A stretch of 64,000 nucleotides of DNA. Origin: Pseudomonadota bacterium. Lineage in GTDB: Bacteria; Pseudomonadota; Gammaproteobacteria; CALCKW01. Both the position numbers and the translations under genes were made by a program. Below the pieces are notes generated by a model. That model was not told where the DNA came from and did no database searches. It saw only the letters and a list, made by a program, of their open reading frames with translations. Shown here piece by piece: positions 56,899 through 64,000 of this stretch; positions within the stretch are counted from its first letter, which is position 1, and each line of letters starts with the position of its first letter. The stretch spans positions 1-64,000 of the forward strand of contig JBCCUP010000001.1 in NCBI GenBank assembly GCA_039196715.1, in the 5' to 3' direction.

Positions 56899-58755
56899 GT
56901 GCAAAAGACCCTCTCCCGCGTGGCTCTGCTGGTGCTGTTCGCCACCGCCATCGCGGTGATCAGCCTTGTGCAACTCAGCCGGGGGCCGTTCCGGATCGAC
57001 CTCACGGCCGACCGCCTGTTCACCTTGTCGAGCGGCACACTCAGTACCTTGCAGAACCTCGAGCACGACGTGCAGCTCGAGCTCTTCTTCACCGACGAGG
57101 CGACGCGCGACATCCCGGTGTTGCGAAACCACAAGCGGCGCGTGACCGAGTTGCTCGAGGAATACGTGTTGCTGAGCGACGGCAAACTCACCCTGACCGA
57201 GACCGACCCCAAACCGTTCTCCGAGGCCGAGGACCGCGCCGCTCGACTGGGCCTGACCCCGGCGGCACTCGCACCGGGCGCACCGGCCGTGTATTTCGGC
57301 CTGGCGGCCACCGGCGCCCGGGGTCAACCCGAGCGCGTATCCTTTTTCCAGCCGGGCGACGACACCCGACTCGAGCAAACGATCAGCAAGGCGGTGTTTC
57401 TCGCCGGGCGGGCCGCGGCGCCCAAGGTCGCCGTCATCAGCACTCTCGACATCGACGGCGGCTTCGACCCACTCGCCGGCCGCCCGACCGACCCCTGGTT
57501 CTCGATTCAGCAGGTGCGCGACATCGCCGACGTGAGCTGGCTGCCACGCGATGTCACGGCGGTGCCCGAGGACGTGTCGGTGCTGCTGGTGATCCACCCG
57601 AATCAGCTGTCTGATGCCACACGCTACGCCATTGACCAGCACGTGATGCGCGGCGGCAACGTGGCCGTCTTCCTCGACCCGCTCGCCGAGAACCTCAGCG
57701 CGAACGGTGCGCCGGCCGAGGCCGGCACCACAGCGTCGGACCTGCCCGCGTTGCTCGCGGCGTGGGGGGTCGAGCTGGTCGATGGCAAGGTTGTCGGCGA
57801 CGCCCGCTTCGCGGTAGCCATACCCAGCCGACAAGGCAACCAGCCCGTCCGGCACCTGGGGCTGTACCAGCTGCAGCAACCGACCACGGACAAGCCGATC
57901 GTCGGCGGGTTGGAGCTGTTCACTCTGGCAAGTGCCGGCGCGCTGCGCCAGACCGAACACGCGCCCACACAGTTCACGCCGCTGCTGCAGTCCAGTCGCA
58001 ACAGCGCGTTGCTGGACGCCGAGGACCTTGCGTTTCTCTTCGACCCGGCCACCTTGTACGACGGATTTGCGCCCACCGGCGAGCAGTTCACCCTGGCGGC
58101 GTTGTTGCGCGGTCGACCGCCGACTGCGTTTCCTTCGGGTGCGCCCACCGCGCCAGCCGAGGGGGACACCGCACCGCCCCACCGCGATGTCGCCCAACGC
58201 GACGCGCTGATCGTCGTGGTCGCAGACACCGACCTGTTGCTCGATCAGATGTGGGTGCAGGTGCAGGATTTCTTCGGCCAACGCGTGGCCGAACCCTTCG
58301 CCGACAACGGCACTTTTCTGTTGAACACGGTCGACACCTTGCTTGGCAACGCCGACCTGATCGGCCTGCGCGCGCGCGGCCAACACCAACGGCCCTTCCA
58401 CGTCGTGCAACAGCTCGAACGCGAGGCGGATGCCCGATTCCGCGCCAAGGAGCGTGAACTCACCGCGCGGCTCACCGACACGGAGACCCGCCTCGCCGAA
58501 CTCCAGCGCGCCAAAACCGGCGACGATGCGCTGGTGCTCAGCGCGGAACAAAACGCCACAATTGCCGAATTCGAGGCGGAAAAGCTGTCGATTCGCAAGG
58601 CGTTGCGGGCGGTCCAGTTGCAACTCCGCGAGGACATTGACGCGCTCGAAAACCGACTCAAACTGATCAACATCGTGGTCGCGCCCGCGCTGCTCACGCT
58701 GCTGATCTTCGTGTGGGTGCAGGTCCGACGTCGACTGCGACGCGCCCCGTTCTGA
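56899..58755 (+). CDS. GldG-like ABC auxiliary protein
   Basis: This 618-aa protein has an N-terminal membrane segment (about 5-23), an ABC-auxiliary periplasmic domain starting FRIDLTADRLFTLSSGTLST with FFTDEATRDIPVLRNHKRR, LLVIHPNQLSDATRYAIDQ and FLDPLAEN, a predicted coiled coil (about 510-590, KERELTARLTDTETRLAELQ), and a C-terminal membrane segment. The GTG start at 56899 has GGGG 8 bases upstream. It is the third gene of the set. Confidence 0.87.
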   Translation: MQKTLSRVALLVLFATAIAVISLVQLSRGPFRIDLTADRLFTLSSGTLSTLQNLEHDVQLELFFTDEATRDIPVLRNHKRRVTELLEEYVLLSDGKLTLTETDPKPFSEAEDRAARLGLTPAALAPGAPAVYFGLAATGARGQPERVSFFQPGDDTRLEQTISKAVFLAGRAAAPKVAVISTLDIDGGFDPLAGRPTDPWFSIQQVRDIADVSWLPRDVTAVPEDVSVLLVIHPNQLSDATRYAIDQHVMRGGNVAVFLDPLAENLSANGAPAEAGTTASDLPALLAAWGVELVDGKVVGDARFAVAIPSRQGNQPVRHLGLYQLQQPTTDKPIVGGLELFTLASAGALRQTEHAPTQFTPLLQSSRNSALLDAEDLAFLFDPATLYDGFAPTGEQFTLAALLRGRPPTAFPSGAPTAPAEGDTAPPHRDVAQRDALIVVVADTDLLLDQMWVQVQDFFGQRVAEPFADNGTFLLNTVDTLLGNADLIGLRARGQHQRPFHVVQQLEREADARFRAKERELTARLTDTETRLAELQRAKTGDDALVLSAEQNATIAEFEAEKLSIRKALRAVQLQLREDIDALENRLKLINIVVAPALLTLLIFVWVQVRRRLRRAPF

Positions 58756-58843
58756 CACGGTTGCACCGTGGCCGAAAATGACTTGTTCGGTGGCGTCGAC
58801 GCCGCGCATACTGGCGCCCCGCCACCCCCCAGAGCTTTGCCTG

Positions 58844-60052
58844 ATGAGCCACGTTGCACGTTGGCAATCGCCCACGCTGGTGATCGTCGCCGCCTGCCTG
58901 ATCGCCACCATCGGATTCGGCGTGCGTTCGTCTTTCGGGTTGTTCCTGGACCCGATCACGGAGGCCAAGGGCTGGAGCCGGGAAACCTTCGCGCTGGCGA
59001 TGGCCATTCAGAACCTGCTCTGGGGCTTCGGTGTCCCGGTGGCCGGCGCCTTCGCCGACCGCTTCGGGCCGAGTCGCGTGATCTGCCTCGGCGCGGTGCT
59101 CTATGCCATCGGCATCACCGGCCTGGTGTTCGCCGAGAGCCACGCGGCGTTGTACTTCAGCGCTGGCATTCTGACCGGTCTGGGCGTCGCCTTCTCCGCC
59201 TTTTCACTGGCGATGGCCGCCATGGCGAGAGTGGTCGGACCCGAGCGGCGGTCGTTCGTGCTCGGCCTCGGAACGGCGGCAGGCTCGTTCGGACAGGTGG
59301 TGTTCTCGCCGCTGGCGCAGGTCTTCATCACCCAATGGGGATGGGACGATGCCCTGTTCGCGATGGTGTTCTTCACGGCCCTGCTGATGCCGCTCGCGAT
59401 GCTGCTGCCGTCAGGCGTGACGAAGGCGGCGCAGGCCGCGGCCGAGCAGAGCCTCCGCGAGGCCCTGGTGGAGGCGCGCGCCCACCGCGGCTACCTGCTG
59501 CTGACGTGCGGGTTTTTCGTCTGCGGGTTCCACGTTGCATTCATCACCGTGCATTTCCCGGCCTACGTCGCCGACCTCGGCCACCCCGGACAGGTCGGTG
59601 CGTGGTGCCTCGCGCTGATCGGCCTGTTCAACATTCTGGGGTCGTTTGGCGCGGGGTGGCTGGGCCAGCGGTATTCCATGAAGGTGTCGCTGTCGTGGAT
59701 CTACCTGCTGCGCGCGATCACGATCGCGGGCCTGCTCGCGGCACCGAAAACCACCACCACGCTCTACGCCTTCTCGGCCGTCATGGGGGTGTTGTGGTTG
59801 TCCACCGTGCCCTTGACCACCGGCATCGTGGCACGCGTGTTCGGCGTGCAGTACCTTGCAACGCTGTTCGGCATCGTGTTCCTGAGCCACCAGATCGGCA
59901 GTTTCGTCGGCATCTGGTGGGGCGGTTGGCTGGCTGACAACAGCGGCAGCTACGACGGGATGTGGTACGCCGGCATCGTGCTGGGTCTGCTCGCGGCAGT
60001 GGTGCACTGGTTCATCGACGAGGAGCCGTTGCCGCGGCTCGCCACCGCCTGA
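58844..60052 (+). CDS. MFS transporter
   Basis: This 402-aa inner-membrane protein has 12 hydrophobic segments and the MFS loop GAFADRFGPSR (about residues 65-75) between segments 2 and 3. The second half repeats with GAGWLGQRYSMK. It looks like the monocarboxylate/oxalate-formate type MFS. Substrate unknown. The start at 58844 is the first ATG with a cytoplasmic N-terminus. Confidence 0.88.
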   Translation: MSHVARWQSPTLVIVAACLIATIGFGVRSSFGLFLDPITEAKGWSRETFALAMAIQNLLWGFGVPVAGAFADRFGPSRVICLGAVLYAIGITGLVFAESHAALYFSAGILTGLGVAFSAFSLAMAAMARVVGPERRSFVLGLGTAAGSFGQVVFSPLAQVFITQWGWDDALFAMVFFTALLMPLAMLLPSGVTKAAQAAAEQSLREALVEARAHRGYLLLTCGFFVCGFHVAFITVHFPAYVADLGHPGQVGAWCLALIGLFNILGSFGAGWLGQRYSMKVSLSWIYLLRAITIAGLLAAPKTTTTLYAFSAVMGVLWLSTVPLTTGIVARVFGVQYLATLFGIVFLSHQIGSFVGIWWGGWLADNSGSYDGMWYAGIVLGLLAAVVHWFIDEEPLPRLATA

Positions 60053-60062
60053 CGGCCTCGTC

Positions 60063-60416
60063 TCAGGACAGAACGATCAGCACGAGCGCGAGCGCCGCGG
60101 GTGCGGCCTGGATCCAGAGGATGCGGGGCTTCACCGTGAGCGACCCGTAGACACCCGCGACCACCACGCACAACAGGAAGAACACGATCACATCGACCCG
60201 ACCCTGGGTCAGTGACCAGAACAGTCCGGCCGCCAGGAAGCCGTTGTAGAGGCCCATGTTCTGGCCGAGCGCCTTGCTGCGGTCGGCGAATTCCGCGTCG
60301 CCGTTGTGGAACACCTTGAGGCCGATCGGGTGCGTCCAGAGGAACATCTCGAGCACGAGGAAGCCGACGTGCAAGACGGCGACGATCGAAACGACAAGGC
60401 TGGCCAGAACACCCAT
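60063..60416 (-). CDS. DUF1304 membrane protein
   Basis: This 117-aa protein has four hydrophobic segments and the family stretch LEMFLWTHPIGLKVF (about 22-36), NMGLYNGFLAAGLFW near 53, and VAGVYGSLTVKPRILWIQ. Family length is 115-125. It is convergent with the MFS gene. Function unknown. Confidence 0.88.
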   Translation of the reverse strand: MGVLASLVVSIVAVLHVGFLVLEMFLWTHPIGLKVFHNGDAEFADRSKALGQNMGLYNGFLAAGLFWSLTQGRVDVIVFFLLCVVVAGVYGSLTVKPRILWIQAAPAALALVLIVLS

Positions 60417-60511
60417 CGGTATGCACTCCTGCTGCAGGACGCCAGTGTGTCACAGTCGACACCGCTTCGACCTGCCCAATCTGAGTCATTCTCGACACAC
60501 TGTTCGCAGCG

Positions 60512-61786
60512 CTACGCCGCCGCGACCGGCGGTGGCCGCAACCGCAACCAGCGACGCGCCCAGACCATCAGGGCAATGTTCAGCAGGCCAACCACCAGGT
60601 AAGGCGCGCGCAAGGCGGTTTCGCGACCCCAGTGGGGCTCGAGTCCCGCCATGAGAGCACCACCACACACCGCACCGAACGCCATGAAACCCCACCCCGC
60701 GCAGCGGTAGAGGCTGTTGACCCGGCCGAGCAGTTCGGTCGGGATCGACCGTTGACGCCAGGAAACCGTCACCACGTTCCAGAGCATGGCAGCGAAGAGC
60801 TCGATGAACAGGCAGGCCGCCGCCCCGACCACCGAGCGGTTGACCCACAGGGCGATCGGCATGCAAGCGAACAGCGTGAACGCGAGCCACACACTTGGCA
60901 GCGGACCGATGCGGGCGACGATGCGGGGGCTGAGCACACCGCCCGCCACACCACCCACAGCCGCGACGCCCAAGAGGAGACCGTAGCCAGTCGGACCGAG
61001 CAGCAGCAGCTCTCGGCTGTAGAGCACCATCAGGGTCAGCACCACAGTCGACGAGAAGTTGATCATGCCGAGCAGCAGCGCGAGCCGCAGCAGCTCGCCG
61101 TGGCCACGCAACCAGCGCCAGCCCGCCAGGAATGCGGCTTGCCAACCCGACTGTACATCGGGCCGGTGTGCCTCGACCTGAATGACCGCCAACACCAGCG
61201 ACGCCAGCGCGTAGCCGAGGGCACTGACGACGAACGGCGCCACCAGGGCCACCGCGATCAGCGCACCTGCCAGTGGCGGCGCGAGCAGCTGGTTACTCGC
61301 CGTCTCGACACTCCACAGGCGACCGTTGGCCTGCTCCAGCGCCGCACCGGGCACGAGGTCGGGCAACACGGTTTGTGCAGTGTTGTCGCGGACCACCTCG
61401 GCAGCACCGAGCATGAACGCCAAGACCGACACCAACCCGATGGCCATGAAGACGCTGGAGGGGACCGTCGACTCGAAGCCGAACACCGCCACGGCCAGCA
61501 CCGCTGCGAGCAGGGCGCGGGCCCGGTCAGCCCAGCGCAACAACGGCACACGCGCCATGCGGTCGCTCATCAACCCGGCTGGCAGGGTCAGCAGCAACCA
61601 GGGCAAGCGCGTGGCGGCGGTGACCAGGGCAATCAACAGCGGATCGCGCGTGAGCTCACTGGCCAGCCAGGGTAAGGCCACGATCAGCAAGCCATCGGCG
61701 AGGTTGCTCAGTGCACTTGCAACCACGAGGGCGCGGTAGTTTCGCTGTTGTTGCGTCGAGAGCAGCGGAGGGTAGGCAGGCGGCAT
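60512..61786 (-). CDS. MFS transporter of the enterobactin-exporter type
   Basis: This 424-aa inner-membrane protein has 12 hydrophobic segments, with ALSNLADGLLIVALPWLASE near 25 and the loop GLMSDRMARVPLL near 71. It is of the EntS-like type that exports small molecules. Substrate unknown. It is 53 bases upstream of the AttH-like gene on the same strand. Confidence 0.87.
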   Translation of the reverse strand: MPPAYPPLLSTQQQRNYRALVVASALSNLADGLLIVALPWLASELTRDPLLIALVTAATRLPWLLLTLPAGLMSDRMARVPLLRWADRARALLAAVLAVAVFGFESTVPSSVFMAIGLVSVLAFMLGAAEVVRDNTAQTVLPDLVPGAALEQANGRLWSVETASNQLLAPPLAGALIAVALVAPFVVSALGYALASLVLAVIQVEAHRPDVQSGWQAAFLAGWRWLRGHGELLRLALLLGMINFSSTVVLTLMVLYSRELLLLGPTGYGLLLGVAAVGGVAGGVLSPRIVARIGPLPSVWLAFTLFACMPIALWVNRSVVGAAACLFIELFAAMLWNVVTVSWRQRSIPTELLGRVNSLYRCAGWGFMAFGAVCGGALMAGLEPHWGRETALRAPYLVVGLLNIALMVWARRWLRLRPPPVAAA

Positions 61787-61839
61787 GCCTGCAGTCTACC
61801 ACCCGACCGGAAGGCACTCCGGCGGGCAGCTCTGCAGGT

Positions 61840-62952
61840 TCAATAGCCGGTCATTTCAAGGTAGCCCAGGCCCACGCGGCTGCCGCCTCGGTCACGGACC
61901 TCGACGGCCCCTTCCCAGTACACCACCAGGGTGTCCATCCACTGGGCATCGACGCGGGCCACCACCTCGGCATCTATTTTCAGGCTTGGCACACTCACGC
62001 GCCAGGCCACCGGGTACGCACGTCCGTCTGGCGCGCGCCAGTGTCTGAGCGGTTCGAGTTCGAAATCCGACGCCGAGAGATGGCGAGCCTGCCCGTGCGC
62101 GTCGGTCACGGTGCCCGAACTCGCCGGGTGGGCTGTCCCCCCACTCTCGCGCAACTGGTACAACATCAGATCGCTGCCGGAATCGAGTTGCAGCGAAAAC
62201 CAGTCCCAACCCACGGTGCCGTCGGCCAAGGCGCTCGTGCTCCACTCGCGATCCAGCCAGGACGACCCCGTGACAGACACACGCCGGCCGTCGACGGTCA
62301 CGCTGCCAGACGTGCGCAGGCGGGTGGCAGAGTAGTAGTAAGAGGCGTTGCCAACGGCCCCGCCCTTGTGGCTGAGCCCCGCCTCGCCGTTCAACACCAG
62401 GGGTTTGTCCGGTGCCACGGTCACGTCGATCGAGAAGCTGTCACCGGCCGCCCGAAGCCGCCAGGGGAAACCGCCGTCACCGGGGCCGGACACCAGGCTC
62501 CAATCGCCAATTGCGACCGTGAACGGCGCGTCGAATTGCCCTGCCAACCCGGCGGCACCTCGGGAAAAGCGCGTGGCGTGGTGATGTGCGTCCGCATCGA
62601 CGTCGGTCAGCGCCGCGTGGCCCATCCACACCGCGTTGGTGGCAAAGTCGGACCGCGACGCCGGGGGCTCCGGCGCCAACTGGTTGCGAAACCACGTGAT
62701 CTGGTAGCCAAAGGCCTGGCCCTCGGGGTCGACCAGGTTGCCCACGATGTACCACCACTCGTTCTGAAACCCCGGGTGTGCGCGGTGGTCCGCCGGGAAG
62801 CGGAACGCGCGCGACCGGTCGGCGCGAGCGAAGCCCGGTTGCGCCTGACCACCAAGCACCCCCTCGACGGCCAATCCCCCCTCGTCCTCGGCAGGCCGGC
62901 CACACGACACCACGCACACGACAGTCAGGGCGATGAACCACCTCCGCGTCAT
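61840..62952 (-). CDS. AttH/CrtC-like lipocalin-fold lipoprotein
   Basis: This 370-aa protein has a lipoprotein signal (VVCVVSCG, Cys about residue 17) and the paired lipocalin-like domain of AttH and carotenoid hydratases: FPADHRAHPGFQNEWWYIVG (about 50-69), QITWFRNQL, SWLDREWSTSALADGTVGWD and LMLYQLRE. It overlaps the upstream FtsX permease gene as ATGA, so it works with an ABC system of the AttEFGH type. Start 62952 is fixed by that overlap and the signal. Confidence 0.88.
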   Translation of the reverse strand: MTRRWFIALTVVCVVSCGRPAEDEGGLAVEGVLGGQAQPGFARADRSRAFRFPADHRAHPGFQNEWWYIVGNLVDPEGQAFGYQITWFRNQLAPEPPASRSDFATNAVWMGHAALTDVDADAHHHATRFSRGAAGLAGQFDAPFTVAIGDWSLVSGPGDGGFPWRLRAAGDSFSIDVTVAPDKPLVLNGEAGLSHKGGAVGNASYYYSATRLRTSGSVTVDGRRVSVTGSSWLDREWSTSALADGTVGWDWFSLQLDSGSDLMLYQLRESGGTAHPASSGTVTDAHGQARHLSASDFELEPLRHWRAPDGRAYPVAWRVSVPSLKIDAEVVARVDAQWMDTLVVYWEGAVEVRDRGGSRVGLGYLEMTGY

Positions 62953-64000
62953 ACCCGTGTCACCGTGCCGAGCCGTGGCGCTTGGCGCTGCCGGGCCGGC
63001 ATCACGGCCGCGGCGATCGCAGCGAGCGGTCCGAGCAGACCGACAGAGAAAAAGACGCTCGCACGAAAGTGCAGGTCGATACTCCAGCCGAACGCGCGGG
63101 TGTTGATCACGTCGGTCAGGACCCACGCCAATGCCGCCCCCAGCGGCAGGGCGAACAACGCCGCCAGACAGCCGAGCACCGCAGCGAGGCCGAACAGCAA
63201 ACCCTGGAGCTGTCGCGGTGTCAGGCCAACGGCTCGCATGATCGCGAACTCGCCCTGCCGCTCCATCAGGACGGCGGTCAACGCGCCGAACACCCCCAGC
63301 ACGGCGACAACCGTCACCAGCAGAGTGATGACGTCCGTGATCGCGAATGTGCGGTCGAACACAGCCAACGACTGGGTGCGGATGGCCTCGCTGTCGGTGA
63401 CCCTGTACGGCGTCCGGAAGCGGGACGCGAGCGCCTCGGTTGCGGCGAACACCGCCGCCTTGTCGGCACTGTCGGACAACGCGAGGCCCACGCTGTTGAA
63501 CCCGCGCGCGTCGCCCGCGCGCTGCGCCAGGCGGTGCCCCAGGGCCATGACCCCCTGGCTGCTGCTGTAGTCGCGGTAGACGCCAAGCACCCGCGATTCG
63601 GCGTCCCCGTGTGACCAGGTCACGCGCACAGCATCACCCGGGCTCAGGCTCAAGCGGCGGGCCAGCGGCTCCGACACCAACACGCCCTCACCGGCTTCAA
63701 AGGCGTCGAACAGCGTCGACGTTGCCGTCGAGCGCATCGGAAAGCCGCGCACACTGTGCGCACCCGGCTGGATCACCAGCAACTCCGTGTCCAAGGCGTT
63801 GACGCGCGCACGCAGGCGCCGACCCGCGCTGATCGACGCCACGCCGGGCACCGCAGCCAGGGCCGCTTGCTGGTCGGGCCCGACCGGCTGGGCGCCCTCG
63901 TCCCGCACCGGTGTCACATACAAGTCGCTGCTCAGGGTCTGTTCGAGCCAGGTGTCAACACTGGCCCGAAAGGCACCTACCATGCTTGCAATACCCATCA
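62949..64000 (-). CDS. FtsX-like ABC permease, C-terminal part (runs off the window)
   Basis: At least 350 residues of a large permease are present. A periplasmic MacB/PCD-like part (SDLYVTPVRDEGAQPVGPDQ onwards) is followed by the FtsX domain with MERQGEFAIMRAVGLTPRQL and three membrane segments at the end. It exports or extracts lipids or lipoproteins, in AttEFGH/LolCDE style. The N-terminus lies past 64000, and the ATPase is not in view. Confidence 0.88.
   Translation of the reverse strand, partial: MGIASMVGAFRASVDTWLEQTLSSDLYVTPVRDEGAQPVGPDQQAALAAVPGVASISAGRRLRARVNALDTELLVIQPGAHSVRGFPMRSTATSTLFDAFEAGEGVLVSEPLARRLSLSPGDAVRVTWSHGDAESRVLGVYRDYSSSQGVMALGHRLAQRAGDARGFNSVGLALSDSADKAAVFAATEALASRFRTPYRVTDSEAIRTQSLAVFDRTFAITDVITLLVTVVAVLGVFGALTAVLMERQGEFAIMRAVGLTPRQLQGLLFGLAAVLGCLAALFALPLGAALAWVLTDVINTRAFGWSIDLHFRASVFFSVGLLGPLAAIAAAVMPARQRQAPRLGTVTRV

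Noticed and set aside
56812-59007. 731-codon open frame antisense to the GldG-like and MFS genes
   Set aside because: Antisense shadow; the plus-strand genes have signal, membrane and domain features.

Overview
The window is a compact chromosomal segment of high G+C (not measured) that reads as a gammaproteobacterium. The evidence is a tRNA-Thr/Tyr/Gly/Thr plus tuf set beside coaX and birA, a Pseudomonas-type block (wrbA, DUF2069, hda, DUF2066, purM, purN, DUF3108), and a maf-rng-yhdP-tldD block joined to proA-nadD-rsfS-rlmH. Only cellular genes are seen: no phage, transposase or CRISPR array was recognised. The species cannot be named from sequence alone; a marine or salt-adapted lifestyle is only hinted at by a betaine-type ABC transporter.

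Positions 1-534 hold the start of tuf and, upstream of it on the minus strand, tRNA-Thr(GGT), tRNA-Gly(TCC) and tRNA-Tyr(GTA) behind a clear promoter. Positions 573-12177 form a surface-polysaccharide region, all on the minus strand: a 704-aa Ig-repeat lipoprotein, a polysaccharide export protein, an outer-membrane barrel, then a tight operon of rfbF, a UDP-xylose-synthase-like SDR, a UDP-glucose dehydrogenase, an rfbC-like epimerase, a SAF-domain dehydrogenase and a long WecA-like transferase. Positions 12612-17209 hold a ProX/ProV/ProW-type importer with an amidinotransferase/arginine-deiminase-fold enzyme, followed by a YdcZ-family membrane protein and a lone DUF3391-like protein preceded by two matching palindromes. 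At 18519-18594 lies tRNA-Thr(TGT), then coaX and birA. In E. coli this tRNA-Thr is directly followed by tRNA-Tyr, so the usual tRNA-tuf unit appears to be split here by about 18 kb.

Positions 20181-37208 are housekeeping: an M61 peptidase, a lytic transglycosylase, glnS, an OmpA-like protein, a small EF-hand-like lipoprotein, a BolA protein, a tyrS-moxR-VWA operon, an orphan GspE/PilB ATPase, wrbA-DUF2069, hda with DUF2066, purM-purN and DUF3108. Positions 37228-49838 carry pmbA and tldD, with an oppositely oriented lipoprotein gene between them, then yhdP, rng, maf, rlmH, rsfS, nadD and proA, all on the minus strand. Positions 49956-58755 hold an Ldh-family dehydrogenase, holA, a secreted protein, pyrD, a DHH phosphoesterase, apt and a GldA/GldF/GldG-like ABC system. 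The end has two MFS transporters, a DUF1304 protein and an AttH-like lipoprotein with an FtsX-type permease that runs off the window.

The most unusual parts are the split tRNA-tuf unit, the mixed CDP/UDP sugar cassette with its SAF dehydrogenase, the importer coupled to a guanidino-group enzyme, and the DUF3391-like gene with paired TGTGTG-N-CACACA sites.
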